Made by a program: the position numbers and the translations under genes
Assembly: GCA_002708845.1 (NCBI GenBank)
Contig: PAPI01000032.1
Location: forward strand, 1 to 64,000
Origin: Leeuwenhoekiella sp.
GTDB lineage: Bacteria > Bacteroidota > Bacteroidia > Flavobacteriales > Flavobacteriaceae
DNA: 64,000 nucleotides
Direction of reading: 5' to 3'
Notes under the pieces: model-generated
What the model was told of the DNA's origin: nothing
Databases searched by the model: none
The model's input: only the letters and a program-made list of their open reading frames with translations
Shown here: positions 37,023 through 47,181 of the stretch, in pieces
Position numbering within the stretch: position 1 is the stretch's first letter
Layout of the letters: each line of letters begins with the position of its first letter

Positions 37023-38182
37023 ACTATTATGCTTTTATAAGCTGCTTCTATTTTATCTAATGCCAGGTCTGAATCAAATTTTTTTGCTTGCTCCAAGCCT
37101 TTCTCTGAAAATAGCTTCAAGTCCTCTGCAGATTTATTGAGTAGGGCTTGAATCATCTTAACACCTTGATTAATAAATTCACCGTCATTGTCAACAGTTT
37201 CCCTAGGTATATAAAAAGCTGCAGTACCACCAACTTCTGTCATTGGTTTTTCATCTGTTGTGATTACAATTGTCCCACTAGCCATTGCTTCGGCGATAGG
37301 CCAACCAAAACCCTCTGCTAATGACGGAAAAAGAAAAATAACTGCACCAACGTAGGCCTTTTTGAGTGATTCATCATCAACTTGAGAAAAAAAATGTATA
37401 TCCGAATCATAGCCCGATTTTTCAGAAAAAATTTTCATTGCTCTTGTGGGCTCCTTCCCAATCATTATCAAAGGATATACAATATTAGGACGCGAATTGC
37501 GCCAGGCAACATATAATTTCAAAACGCCTAAGCGATTTTTGTACCACTGGTTACCTCCTACATGCAAAATATAACCATTGGTAAAATCCTTCTGAAAAAC
37601 GTCAGATAAATATCTCCGGCAAATTACTTTGTCTAAAGGAAAAAAATCTTGGTTTAGTCCGTTATAAATAACTTCACAGAATTCGGGAAAATTAGGCTCG
37701 AGAAAGTGCAAAAGATCTGATTCTGTCTTTTGGGAAATACATATAAAATTTTTCCCTTTTCTATAACCTGTACGAATAAATTTTTGATACAAACGCCCAG
37801 TAAATCCAGTTGCGTTTTCTGGAATTTCACCTAAAGCCGAACGCTGTGCCAAAAAATCGTGGCAATGTATTATGTGTGGATATTTTTTTACATACGGTAC
37901 CCAAGGCCCCAGCGCATGATCTGTAAAAACGAAAAGAACATTTTCAGAAGCTTTGTCCTTTAGTCGTTTTTTTAGCGTTTGAGGAAAAATAATGTACTGA
38001 TCAACATAGGCCAGCCATTTTTTTATCAATGTATTATTACTAGCATTAATTAATTTAGGAGGTGCTGTCCACGTTTTCACCTGATGTCCTCGTAGTTCCA
38101 TACCATTTTTAAGCCAGCTGGCATAGCGAGGCATACTTGAAGAATTAAGAAAAGACGGATGCGTTATTAGGACTATATTCAA
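37019..38182 (-). CDS. Family 4 glycosyltransferase
   Basis: GT-B-fold enzyme with a recognisable C-terminal domain: GYILHVGGNQWYKNRLGVL followed by FPSLAEGFGWPIAEAMASG, the E-x7-E donor motif. The N-terminal half has HCHDFLAQRSALGE. Length 387 aa. The last four bases overlap the next gene in the operon (ATGA-type junction). Composition is AT-rich like its neighbours. No more specific function can be assigned. Confidence 0.86.
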   Translation of the reverse strand: MNIVLITHPSFLNSSSMPRYASWLKNGMELRGHQVKTWTAPPKLINASNNTLIKKWLAYVDQYIIFPQTLKKRLKDKASENVLFVFTDHALGPWVPYVKKYPHIIHCHDFLAQRSALGEIPENATGFTGRLYQKFIRTGYRKGKNFICISQKTESDLLHFLEPNFPEFCEVIYNGLNQDFFPLDKVICRRYLSDVFQKDFTNGYILHVGGNQWYKNRLGVLKLYVAWRNSRPNIVYPLIMIGKEPTRAMKIFSEKSGYDSDIHFFSQVDDESLKKAYVGAVIFLFPSLAEGFGWPIAEAMASGTIVITTDEKPMTEVGGTAAFYIPRETVDNDGEFINQGVKMIQALLNKSAEDLKLFSEKGLEQAKKFDSDLALDKIEAAYKSIIV

Positions 38183-38201
38183 AAGATTAATTTTTGCCTA
38201 T

Positions 38202-39377
38202 TTAATTAGACACGTTAAGTAACTTCTTGAGATTTGTTGATATTGTCGAAAAGCTATAATTTTTAATTATTTCTCGTGATGATATTTGATAGGTCAAATT
38301 ATCTTTTTCAATAACAAGCTTAAGCTTGTTTGTCAACTCCTGAATATTACCTAACTGAAAACTATAACCATTCACCCCTTCCATTACCAAGTCTGCTACA
38401 CATCCGGTTCTATCAGAAACAATTATTGGAAGATCAAAATTCATTGCTTCGTTTGTTGACAGTCCCCAAGTTTCACCGTTTCCTGAACACATCACAAAAA
38501 CATCTGCGAGACTATAATATTCTGTAATTTTAGATTGATTGATAAATCCAGTGAGAAGAACGTTTTTAATATGCTTTTCTAATATTGTTTTTTCAAGTTT
38601 TTCTCTATATTCCCCCTCACCAACCATTACGAGCCATACTTCAGGGTTATTTAAAGCGTGAAAAGCTTCTAATAAATCTAAAGGTCTTTTCTTTTGTATA
38701 TACTTACCAGAGTAAAGTATTACTTTTTGATTTGGCTCTATACCATTACGCTCTTTTAAGCAATCTCTCTGATCTTTAAACTCTAAAAAGCTCTTAGAAA
38801 ATCGCTCATTATCAACTGCATATGGACAAAAAACTAATTGATGCTCTTGTACTCCAAGTCTTTGATAAAATTCTTTATTTTGATTACCTATGTACAAAAA
38901 TGTATCAACCCCTGAAAAAATGATTCTACGTAGAAAAAAACTCTTTAAAGCTCTCTTTAGGTTGCTATTTTTACTTTCTTGAGATTGAGGGGTTTCCAAC
39001 CTAAGGCAAATCTTATTTTTACTAAACCGACCCAATAAAAGAACCAAAAAATGAGTTAAATAATGATAGCCGTGCACTACAATAGCCGCATCTTTTTCTT
39101 TAAATAACTCCCTAATAACCCCAAAATTCATCAAACCTAAAAATCCATTAAAAATAGAAGGTTTGAAAGAGTAATTTTTAAAGAACTTATATCTGTATCC
39201 GTCTAATAAAGGTATATCCCATTTTATTTTGACACCAAATTGTTGATCTCTTTTTAAATTTAAGGTCTCACTTGAACAATACCAAACACTACAGTTTATA
39301 CCATCACCATTTAAAAATTTATAAAGTGGTGCAAAATATTGTATAGGATGTGAATTTAGGAAAATAAGCTTTTTCAA
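38202..39377 (-). CDS. Family 4 glycosyltransferase (paralogue of the next gene)
   Basis: GT4 enzyme with the donor-domain motifs ILYSGKYIQKKRPLDLLEAF and ETWGLSTNEAMNFDLPIIVS. It is clearly related along its entire length to the protein encoded at 39641-40807: both begin MKKLIF-NSHPIQYF-PLYK, share QFGVK-KWDIPLLDGY, and share VILTGFINQS or a near match. The pair probably arose by tandem duplication and then diverged in the acceptor half. Length 391 aa. Confidence 0.87.
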   Translation of the reverse strand: MKKLIFLNSHPIQYFAPLYKFLNGDGINCSVWYCSSETLNLKRDQQFGVKIKWDIPLLDGYRYKFFKNYSFKPSIFNGFLGLMNFGVIRELFKEKDAAIVVHGYHYLTHFLVLLLGRFSKNKICLRLETPQSQESKNSNLKRALKSFFLRRIIFSGVDTFLYIGNQNKEFYQRLGVQEHQLVFCPYAVDNERFSKSFLEFKDQRDCLKERNGIEPNQKVILYSGKYIQKKRPLDLLEAFHALNNPEVWLVMVGEGEYREKLEKTILEKHIKNVLLTGFINQSKITEYYSLADVFVMCSGNGETWGLSTNEAMNFDLPIIVSDRTGCVADLVMEGVNGYSFQLGNIQELTNKLKLVIEKDNLTYQISSREIIKNYSFSTISTNLKKLLNVSN

Positions 39378-39640
39378 CTATAGTCTGCAATTAATTAAAC
39401 GAACTTTATATTCTAGTTAGGGGATAGATTATCAATTACTTATGAAGTATAAGAAATACTCATTTAAGAATTAAAAGGGTAATTTATGCTTTTTAATACA
39501 AGAATTCTAATATTTAAAATTAATATGTGATATTTTTAAATATTAGAATTGGCATATTAAATTCAGATTTATCTAACTGATAGCCGTCCTTTTTAAAATC
39601 GCGCACTTAATAGTTAAATGTTTGTAGTATTTTCCTCTGG

Positions 39641-40807
39641 TTAAGCCTGTTCCTCTAGAATTTTGAGCAGACCTTTTTTTACCGCATTGAAATCATATTG
39701 AGAAATGAGATCTTTAGAATTAATACTATTTTGATCTAAAGAGTTCTCGTATAATATGGACTGGATTGCTGAGGCTAATTGTGAAGTATCACCTGTTTTA
39801 TAAGTGTACCCATTTTGTCCCGAACGAACTAAATCCTTTGCACATCCAGTAAGATCTGATAGCACAAGATTAAGGTTAAAATTCATTGCTTCATTTACAG
39901 ACAAGCCCCAATTCTCTCCCTGACCCGAACACATAACAAATAAATCTCCAATTGCATACCATTTCGGAATCTCAGATTGATTTATAAATCCGGTCAATAT
40001 GACCTTATTTAAATTATGCTCCTTGATATAAAGCTCCATCTGGGACCTTAAATGACCATCTCCAATAAAAATCAGCCAGCAGTCATCTCTATCAAGTTCT
40101 TTATAGGCAACTAATAAATCGAGAGGCTTTTTTTTATTAATATATTTTCCAGAAAAAAGTATTACTTTGTCTTTTGGTGCTATCCCATATTTAGATCTCA
40201 TTTCTGATGCATTGACATCAATACTTCTAAATCGATCATTATCTATCACGTATGGAACATCTATAATTTTTCTCTCACTGATTTCGTATGAACGGTAGAA
40301 TAATCTATTTTCTACACCAATGGCGCAAAAATAATCTATACGTGGAAATACTATATATTTCAGAATTATCCTTTTAAATTTTTGCTTCAGCCCATTTTTT
40401 AAAAACTCGTGAGTTAAGGGCATGTCATTTCGCAAACAAATTGTATGACCTGCTAACTTGCCAAGTAACAAAATACCAAGATGAGTAAAGAAGTTCCAAC
40501 CGTGTACTACAATAACAGATGGTTCTGTACGAAATAATTGTTTAATCATACCAGGATTAACGAGACTAAAAAATTTACCGCTATCCTCCTCGTTTCTGCC
40601 ATAATTTTTGAAAAATCTAGAATTATATCCATCAAGTAATGGTATATCCCATTTTACCTTTACGCCAAATTGTTTATCTAATTTACCTTTGATGGATTTA
40701 TCTGAAGCGTACCAAACTGAACATTCTACACCATTAGCATTTAAATATTTATAAAGAGGAGAAAAATATTGAATAGGGTGAGAATTAATAAAAATTAGCT
40801 TTTTCAT
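39641..40807 (-). CDS. Family 4 glycosyltransferase (paralogue of the previous gene)
   Basis: GT4 enzyme, 388 aa, with ILFSGKYINKKKPLDLLVAY and ENWGLSVNEAMNFNLNLVLS as donor-site motifs. It is the sister of the gene at 38202-39377. The 263-base gap between the two is unusually wide for this cluster and AT-rich, with no gene seen; it may mark the duplication junction or an internal promoter. Each of the pair probably adds a different residue or the same sugar at a different place. Confidence 0.87.
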   Translation of the reverse strand: MKKLIFINSHPIQYFSPLYKYLNANGVECSVWYASDKSIKGKLDKQFGVKVKWDIPLLDGYNSRFFKNYGRNEEDSGKFFSLVNPGMIKQLFRTEPSVIVVHGWNFFTHLGILLLGKLAGHTICLRNDMPLTHEFLKNGLKQKFKRIILKYIVFPRIDYFCAIGVENRLFYRSYEISERKIIDVPYVIDNDRFRSIDVNASEMRSKYGIAPKDKVILFSGKYINKKKPLDLLVAYKELDRDDCWLIFIGDGHLRSQMELYIKEHNLNKVILTGFINQSEIPKWYAIGDLFVMCSGQGENWGLSVNEAMNFNLNLVLSDLTGCAKDLVRSGQNGYTYKTGDTSQLASAIQSILYENSLDQNSINSKDLISQYDFNAVKKGLLKILEEQA

Positions 40808-40997
40808 AAGTAGGGGTCTTATTAATCAATTCTACATTAAGGCTTATTTGCCTTTTTGCAAAACGCCATTTATTGGTACTACATTAAAATTTCTCAAGAC
40901 AATTTAACTTTCTTAAAATAAGTTTAAACACTAGAGGTATACATTTTAAATTCATTTAAAAACATCAATAATTCAACTAGATTAGGTAATTCAATAT

Positions 40998-42542
40998 CTA
41001 ACTCCTTTTTCTCAGCATTATTGCGGAAACCGCTCTGCTCAGTGTCACAAAGATTAAATATGTTATAATACCCTGCCAAAAACCTCTAAATATAAAAGAA
41101 ATATCAGAGCTTATGCCATTAGCATTTCTGAACATACCCAAAAAAACAAAAACACTCATCAGTGCATATGGAGCATAAATATTTTGATCTATCGACGTAT
41201 ATACAAAATAATTTAAGAGCTTAAAAACTATTAAAAAAGCAAGAAGTTGAATCAGGAAATACAAATAACCAAAAGTCGCTAGCCCATCTGCTATGTGACT
41301 TGTCACTTTAAAACTACTTAGGTTGCTACCAAATAATAGATCCCCCCTAGAAAAAGATAATTGCGCTTTGTCTAAGTTAATTTTTAAAGCTTTCAAAACA
41401 GGGGAAGGCAATAAGGAAAGCCATCTATCGTAAAAAGAATTTCTCATCTTAGTATTTCCGAATCCGATTCTTTCAGCATAATATAAAGTTTGATCGCTTA
41501 TACGCATATTTGCATAGCGATTTAACATAAAGTTGTCGAGATAATCCTCTGTCCAACCCGATGAGTAGGACTCTAAAACTTTAGTTTTTCGATCCATTTT
41601 GTTTCGTAAAGAATTTAATAATTCTTTATCCCTGTAGGTATCGATAGTCTGAGTTAATAATTGCATTTTGCCTACATCCCCACGAACAGCTCGGGTATAT
41701 AGCATTGCTAGAGATAAATCAGAAATAATACTAATACCGAAAAAAATTAATATCGTAACCCCTGCGACTTTTGGAATAGAAATTATGTCAGACAGTTTAA
41801 CATTAGATATAATTGCATTTAAAAAAAATAATATGAGTGCAGTGGCAACTGGGGCAATTATTGATTCTCGACTATTAGAGGCTATATTTATTAAAAAAAT
41901 GACAGATATGTATAGCCAAATTGGTTTTTTACTATAGTTATCTTTGAGGTTAATTAATTTTGGAAATAATAAAATAATAGGAGCATTGTATAGATATCCC
42001 AATCCACTCACAAATTTCCCCGTCACATCCCCATACTCTATGCTACCGAGAGAAAATGTGAATATGCGTATCACGAGCCCCATAAATCCAAGAATCCAAA
42101 GTTCACTTTTAGATATTTTAAAGAAGCCACATTGATAGAGTGACTTTGTCAGCAAATTATTACTGCTCTTCTTACCGAGTCGACCACAAGCCAAATAGAA
42201 TGCCAATGAAGATATTAAGAAAAGTAGTATTTCATAAAAAAAGGTGACTATTGGTCTCTCGAAACCATAGGTAATAGGTTTTCCTTCAAGGATAGTTGCA
42301 ACCAAAGGCAAGTACCTATAGAGAAACATTGATAAGTACATTAAGAAAGCAAAAGGAAAATTAACAATATAATGTCGTTTCAGGAAATATCTAAACACTC
42401 CGTAACTAGTCAATGCCATAATACATCCTAATGCATTAGCCAACGAAGGGAAGAAAGTAATTTCTAAAACTATTGCAATAAGCAAAACAATTCCTAACCA
42501 ATAGCTAATACTGCGAAGTAGAGAAGATGGTTCTTCTATCAT
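40998..42542 (-). CDS. Wzy-type polysaccharide polymerase candidate
   Basis: Integral membrane protein of 514 aa with about 11-12 hydrophobic helices, for example 12-35, 60-80, 105-125, 175-195 and 240-262. A large loop between about 270 and 400 is polar and rich in Arg and Tyr (LYTRAVRGDVGKMQ, GNTKMRNSFYDRW), and near the N-terminal half IASNSRESIIAP is a motif often seen in O-antigen polymerases. This topology is that of Wzy, which links repeat units in the periplasm. Low sequence conservation is normal for Wzy. It is the only candidate in a cluster that also has Wzx, Wza and Wzc. Confidence 0.72.
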   Translation of the reverse strand: MIEEPSSLLRSISYWLGIVLLIAIVLEITFFPSLANALGCIMALTSYGVFRYFLKRHYIVNFPFAFLMYLSMFLYRYLPLVATILEGKPITYGFERPIVTFFYEILLFLISSLAFYLACGRLGKKSSNNLLTKSLYQCGFFKISKSELWILGFMGLVIRIFTFSLGSIEYGDVTGKFVSGLGYLYNAPIILLFPKLINLKDNYSKKPIWLYISVIFLINIASNSRESIIAPVATALILFFLNAIISNVKLSDIISIPKVAGVTILIFFGISIISDLSLAMLYTRAVRGDVGKMQLLTQTIDTYRDKELLNSLRNKMDRKTKVLESYSSGWTEDYLDNFMLNRYANMRISDQTLYYAERIGFGNTKMRNSFYDRWLSLLPSPVLKALKINLDKAQLSFSRGDLLFGSNLSSFKVTSHIADGLATFGYLYFLIQLLAFLIVFKLLNYFVYTSIDQNIYAPYALMSVFVFLGMFRNANGISSDISFIFRGFWQGIITYLIFVTLSRAVSAIMLRKRS

Positions 42543-42719
42543 AAATTAAAAAATGGATAAGAAATGAACTTTAAGCTTTGCTATTTAGATGAAATATTCT
42601 CAAATTAATCTGTAGATGATATATGAACGTAAATAATTTTAAAGCGCAAAATTACAAAGGCACAGTTGAATTTATTTGGAATTTACGAGCATCAATTATT
42701 TGATACAACTAAAATAATT

Positions 42720-43760
42720 CTAAGAGTTTTTAAGAGCTATTTCTATCATTCTTTTGATAGTCATATTATTTGAATAACCCGAAGCGATGCAACGTTCAGT
42801 TCCTGCCCTTGCAATCTCTACTCTTAACTCATCATTAATTAAATAATATCTACACTTTTTTAGTAATTCTTCGTTTGTTTCGAAAAAATCGGCCTCATTT
42901 CCTTCTTTAAACAATTTACAATGCTCCTCAGTCCTTTCCGCAAGCATAAAGCCTCCACAGGCAGGAATTTCAACTGACCTTGTCGTTTGCTGGTCTAAGT
43001 TCATCTTTCTAAGGAAACATAAAGATATCTTGAATCCCTTGAGTGCCTTACAATATTCTTCTGAATAGAGAGGGGGCTTAATATTTAAATTAAAATGATG
43101 ATTTTTAAAGGAATTCCACTTACCGTCTCCGAATACTGTAACATTAATTCCGTTTTCGGCTAAATACAAAATACTCTGAAACCTCTCTTTTTCCCAAGTA
43201 CCAATAAATCCAACATCCACGTCATACTTTTTGACATCCTCAGGACTGAGAACTCTAGGATAATGAAACTGGGATTCGTAACTGTTGTTTACAAACTGCA
43301 CATTCTTCGCTCCCAGTTTATGAAGAGTATCAATTATGTAACTTTTATTTGTAAATACATAATCGTAATAAGGTAGTGAATGAAGATAATTTTGACTTTG
43401 ATTATGTCTAAGAGCCATATTATCCGGTGAGTAACTTATGATTTTTGTTTTAGGAGAGGTTTTTTTAATAAATTCAAGGGTTCTATAATTTACAAGTGTT
43501 CCTTTATCTATCCACACAACATCATATTTGTGAGACTTGACTTTTGCCATTATATCATTATTCACACCAGCTATGTCAGGAAGAGAAACTGATAAGCCCC
43601 GTTGAAATAGCCAATTCCTAACCTTATAATTAAGGGAAACATTATCTATAGCTGTATCTACAGAATCAACTTCTCCTATCGATTCTAGAGACCAATGTCT
43701 ATGAAGACAAGTGTTACTTTGACCGTAATTGGTTAAGTTTCCTACCGATAATATTCTCAT
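42720..43760 (-). CDS. CgeB-like glycosyltransferase
   Basis: Protein of 346 aa related to the CgeB/GT1-2-type family, in which the N-terminal half resembles a Rossmann acceptor domain (YDVVWIDKGTLVNYRTLEFI, IISYSPDNM) and the C-terminal half has DVGFIGTWEKERF, ISLCFLRKMN and TRSVEIPACGGFMLAERTEE. The latter block is a hallmark of this family. It lies five bases from the upstream GT32 gene. It may add a residue to the repeat unit; the sugar is unknown. Confidence 0.78.
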   Translation of the reverse strand: MRILSVGNLTNYGQSNTCLHRHWSLESIGEVDSVDTAIDNVSLNYKVRNWLFQRGLSVSLPDIAGVNNDIMAKVKSHKYDVVWIDKGTLVNYRTLEFIKKTSPKTKIISYSPDNMALRHNQSQNYLHSLPYYDYVFTNKSYIIDTLHKLGAKNVQFVNNSYESQFHYPRVLSPEDVKKYDVDVGFIGTWEKERFQSILYLAENGINVTVFGDGKWNSFKNHHFNLNIKPPLYSEEYCKALKGFKISLCFLRKMNLDQQTTRSVEIPACGGFMLAERTEEHCKLFKEGNEADFFETNEELLKKCRYYLINDELRVEIARAGTERCIASGYSNNMTIKRMIEIALKNS

Positions 43761-43765
43761 AAATA

Positions 43766-44557
43766 TTACCTTACGCGAATTAATGCCATGTTAAACTTTA
43801 ACATGAGTTTTTGAAAGAGTATTTTAAACTCATGAAGAAGTCGGCCTTTCTTTGGGTTAGTACCCTTGTAGTTCAAAAGTTGATTATTATTTGGCCTCCA
43901 CCCCCCTGCTTCTCGGTGAATACTATAAACATTTTTCATAGATCTATATTGGGGTGAATCAAAAAAATAGGAGGGATATATATGAATTCCTTCTTCAATC
44001 AACTCATCACGATCAATAAAGCCGTTATCATCATATCCATATTTTTTCGCCATTAAAGCCATTACCTGAGGGGCGAGAATCATTTCATAACGAAAATTTA
44101 TTGGTATCTCTGTATTCGCGCTTCTAATAAAATGTCGATCTGTGTAAAAACTTAGGCAATCTTCTATTAAAGGATGTCCTTTTTCAGCTCCAAAACAGTG
44201 AGCTGTCAACCATCGCTCCTTCTTTCCATAACCGTGAGTTCCAGCCTCTCTTGCAACAAACAGACGGTTATTTAGGAATTGATCAAATGATTTGAATACT
44301 TCAATATCAGAATCGAACCAAATACCGCCATAGTGATAAACTACATAAAACCTCAAAAAATCTGATGCAAATGCCCATTTTTTCTGACTAACCGCTTCAT
44401 TAGCAAATGTATTATCAATTTCTTTCAGCTTTGGTCCATCCCATAAAACTATTTCGTAATCAGGTAAAACTACCCTCCACTTTTCAATAAATTTTTGAAT
44501 ATGTTCGGGGATGGGATCATTACTAAACCAGGAATAGTGGATGATTTTTGGTATCAT
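43766..44557 (-). CDS. GT32-family (OCH1-like) glycosyltransferase
   Basis: Enzyme of the DXD-containing sugar-transfer family. It starts IPKIIHYSWFSNDPIPEHI, then has FASDFLRFYVVYHYGGIWFD (residues about 63-82) with the metal-binding DSD of DSDIEVF. These match family GT32 capsular mannosyl-, galactosyl- or similar transferases. Length 263 aa. Late in the protein SIHREAGGW contains the conserved His. It is followed after 76 bases by the pyruvyltransferase gene upstream in transcription order. Confidence 0.85.
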   Translation of the reverse strand: MIPKIIHYSWFSNDPIPEHIQKFIEKWRVVLPDYEIVLWDGPKLKEIDNTFANEAVSQKKWAFASDFLRFYVVYHYGGIWFDSDIEVFKSFDQFLNNRLFVAREAGTHGYGKKERWLTAHCFGAEKGHPLIEDCLSFYTDRHFIRSANTEIPINFRYEMILAPQVMALMAKKYGYDDNGFIDRDELIEEGIHIYPSYFFDSPQYRSMKNVYSIHREAGGWRPNNNQLLNYKGTNPKKGRLLHEFKILFQKLMLKFNMALIRVR

Positions 44558-44633
44558 AAATAAAGGAATTATTCAGTATTACATTTTATTTAAAAGCAAT
44601 ACAACCGATTTATTTTGAGACATTTGAACAATA

Positions 44634-45812
44634 TCAAACACCTTCAATTGCGTCAAGTAAAAATTTAATGGATTTATCTTTTAATGCCTTATATTTTTTT
44701 TCGACGTTGTCCCAATCTATAGGTGCTTCCAGCTGCTCTTTAAAGCTTTTACTACTATTTCTGTCATACAGTCTAGTTTCTAGACCTAATTCGCCTAAAA
44801 TGTATTTCGCTCTGTTTTCACCATATTTATGTTTTGAATTCTGAACGAAAAAGAATAGAAAAGGTTTTTTGTTGAAAATAGAAAAAAGTAACCCGTGATA
44901 ACTAGAGGTGACAACATATGTTGCATTCTGGTAAGCAGATATCCATTCGGCAATCGTAAAGTGCTGATTTTCATACTTACCTAGCTGATGAATCGGGTCA
45001 TAATATCCCTCTGAAGAAACGTACTTAAAAGTAATATCTTCAGATTCAAGATAGTTTTCAATATTACCCCAGTTAATGGATTCTGGTGATTCAAAATTTA
45101 TAAAGTAGCCTAATACATATTTTTCTTTTATAGGCTCAACTGAATTTGTGAGAGCGTCGTAATCCTCATTATCTAAGAGCAGAGAAGGATCTAAAACCAC
45201 TTGAGGGTCTTTACAACCAGCTTCTTTTAGAATCGGTATACCAGTAGGCTCCCTTAAAGCTACGTGGTCTAGATTCTTCATATATTCTTTCAATTCGTTT
45301 TTAGCTGCAACACTCGAGCTAATTTTTGACATTCCTGCAGCGTAGACAATTCGTTTAATATCCTTTGATCCAAATTGCAGAAAATAAGCAGGATCATATC
45401 CATATCTCCCCCCCCAATTCCATATTTGATCACTCCCTGCTATGTATACATCAGCTTGGGGAGGATTTTCTCTCAACTCTTTTATTCCGTGATAAAATAA
45501 ATCAGTCTGATTGAATAAATTATTATAAAAATCCTGAAAGTCTTTTTGCTTAAGTGAAAGATGCTCTTCTATTTCAGCATCAGGATTTTTAATTTTTCTA
45601 TCAGTATTATCGCCTTTGAGTAAAAGATAAATTCTTTTAGCAAACTTTCTAAGTCCCTTTTCATCTTCCAAAGTAATTTTACGTCTATATCTAATTAGAA
45701 ACGGGTCATAACCATTCTTTCTTAGAAATGCCTGAAGAGCATATGCCTGAAGAATTTGCCCGTAATTTTCCTTAGCATTTCCTAATGTTGCAACGCCTAT
45801 TTTTTTCTTCAT
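44634..45812 (-). CDS. Polysaccharide pyruvyltransferase
   Basis: Transfers a pyruvate ketal from phosphoenolpyruvate to a sugar, adding negative charge to the polymer. The family features GNAKENYGQILQAYALQAFL, VYIAGSDQIWNWG (about 122-134), AAGMSK, LREPTGIPIL, VVLDPSLLL and VTSSYHGLLFSI are present. Length 392 aa is typical. It is ten bases downstream of wzx. The sugar that receives pyruvate cannot be predicted. Confidence 0.9.
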   Translation of the reverse strand: MKKKIGVATLGNAKENYGQILQAYALQAFLRKNGYDPFLIRYRRKITLEDEKGLRKFAKRIYLLLKGDNTDRKIKNPDAEIEEHLSLKQKDFQDFYNNLFNQTDLFYHGIKELRENPPQADVYIAGSDQIWNWGGRYGYDPAYFLQFGSKDIKRIVYAAGMSKISSSVAAKNELKEYMKNLDHVALREPTGIPILKEAGCKDPQVVLDPSLLLDNEDYDALTNSVEPIKEKYVLGYFINFESPESINWGNIENYLESEDITFKYVSSEGYYDPIHQLGKYENQHFTIAEWISAYQNATYVVTSSYHGLLFSIFNKKPFLFFFVQNSKHKYGENRAKYILGELGLETRLYDRNSSKSFKEQLEAPIDWDNVEKKYKALKDKSIKFLLDAIEGV

Positions 45813-45822
45813 TTTTAAATAT

Positions 45823-47181
45823 TTAATTTGATTTTATTTTTTTCGTTATAATTGAAATTTCGGTTCTTAATGCCTCTGGTATTTCTTTAAAATTAAAATT
45901 GAAAACCGACTTGAAAGAGTGAAAAGTTAATACTAATAATATAATTTCTGTAAAAAACATAACTACAGGAACCACGTTAATAGAACTATAAACTTTGAGA
46001 ACTATATAGACCAGAATCACTTCCAGTAGCTGTTTGAGAAAGAAATATCGTGTAAATGAGTAGTGATTATTCGTTGCCAATAAGAAAACGCTGATAATAT
46101 TCCACAGATTAGCTATAATAAAAACCGACAGCATACCCATAAAAAGAATGCCATTAAATTGTACTTCGTGATTTGTCCATCGCAAATAAATTTCTTTGCC
46201 AAAGAACAAAATAATTATTACCGACAAAACTGAAGTTAATAATGTGACAGCAAATGATCTGTAAAATAATTTAAAAATATCACTAGCTTTCTTAGCACCG
46301 TAAGCCAGCGAAATTTCAGGATATACAGAATTACCAAATAGGTTAGTTACAGTTCTTAAAAAATTTATCAATGTACGAGTTGTTGTGAATATTACTAGAA
46401 CCACTGGACCTAGTATACCACTTACAACAAAAATTATTCCCTGGTTTGAAAATGCATATCCTAGTGGCATTAACATAAAACTTAGTGAGGGCTTTACGAT
46501 TCTTTTAAAGGTGGTCCATTTGAAATCAAATATTGAAAACTTAACATTAAACCACTTGCTAGTATGAATAGAACGATAAATTATGGAAGCTAATGATGGT
46601 AAATTGTAAAAAAGCAAAATAGAAATAATATTAAAATCCCAATATATTCCAACAAACAATATTATAATCTCTAATAATCTTACAACATTTTCTATCATGG
46701 AATTTGTATGAGCTTTGGATTTAACTCTATAAATTCCCTTATAGGCTCCACCATACATTTTCACGAATACATTTAATAGGAGTAGGATAAAACTAATATT
46801 GGTTTCTAAGCCAGAAAAAATATGAACTCCAAGTATAGTTTTGAAGCCAACTATAAATCCCACTAAACCAGCACTAGTTAAAAAAATTAATCCCAAAATT
46901 CCTATGAAAAGGAACGAATTTATTAGAAGCGTCTTACATTCGTCATACTCTTTACTTTGATATTTTAGCACAAACATATTTGCGGTTGCATCATTTAGCC
47001 CTAAATTGGTCATTGCAAATACTGTAGATATTGAAGTTATAAGAATCCAATCAGCATATTTTTCAACACTCCATAATGTTATAAACAGAGGAACCATCGC
47101 AATTTGGTTTAGGAAAGTAATTCCCATACCAAAAGAACTTGCAAAATAATTCTTTGCAATGGATTTATAAATTAAGGACAT
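45823..47181 (-). CDS. wzx: Wzx-type polysaccharide flippase
   Basis: Integral membrane protein of 452 aa with about 12 hydrophobic helices, beginning IAKNYFASSFGMGITFLNQI and including MVPLFITLWSVEKYADWILI, a typical opening for the Wzx/RfbX flippase family. It moves the lipid-linked repeat across the inner membrane. The start and tandem position with pyruvyltransferase (ten bases apart) suggest the repeat is modified before it is flipped. Upstream lies a 563-base non-coding gap to the fcl gene. Confidence 0.87.
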   Translation of the reverse strand: MSLIYKSIAKNYFASSFGMGITFLNQIAMVPLFITLWSVEKYADWILITSISTVFAMTNLGLNDATANMFVLKYQSKEYDECKTLLINSFLFIGILGLIFLTSAGLVGFIVGFKTILGVHIFSGLETNISFILLLLNVFVKMYGGAYKGIYRVKSKAHTNSMIENVVRLLEIIILFVGIYWDFNIISILLFYNLPSLASIIYRSIHTSKWFNVKFSIFDFKWTTFKRIVKPSLSFMLMPLGYAFSNQGIIFVVSGILGPVVLVIFTTTRTLINFLRTVTNLFGNSVYPEISLAYGAKKASDIFKLFYRSFAVTLLTSVLSVIIILFFGKEIYLRWTNHEVQFNGILFMGMLSVFIIANLWNIISVFLLATNNHYSFTRYFFLKQLLEVILVYIVLKVYSSINVVPVVMFFTEIILLVLTFHSFKSVFNFNFKEIPEALRTEISIITKKIKSN

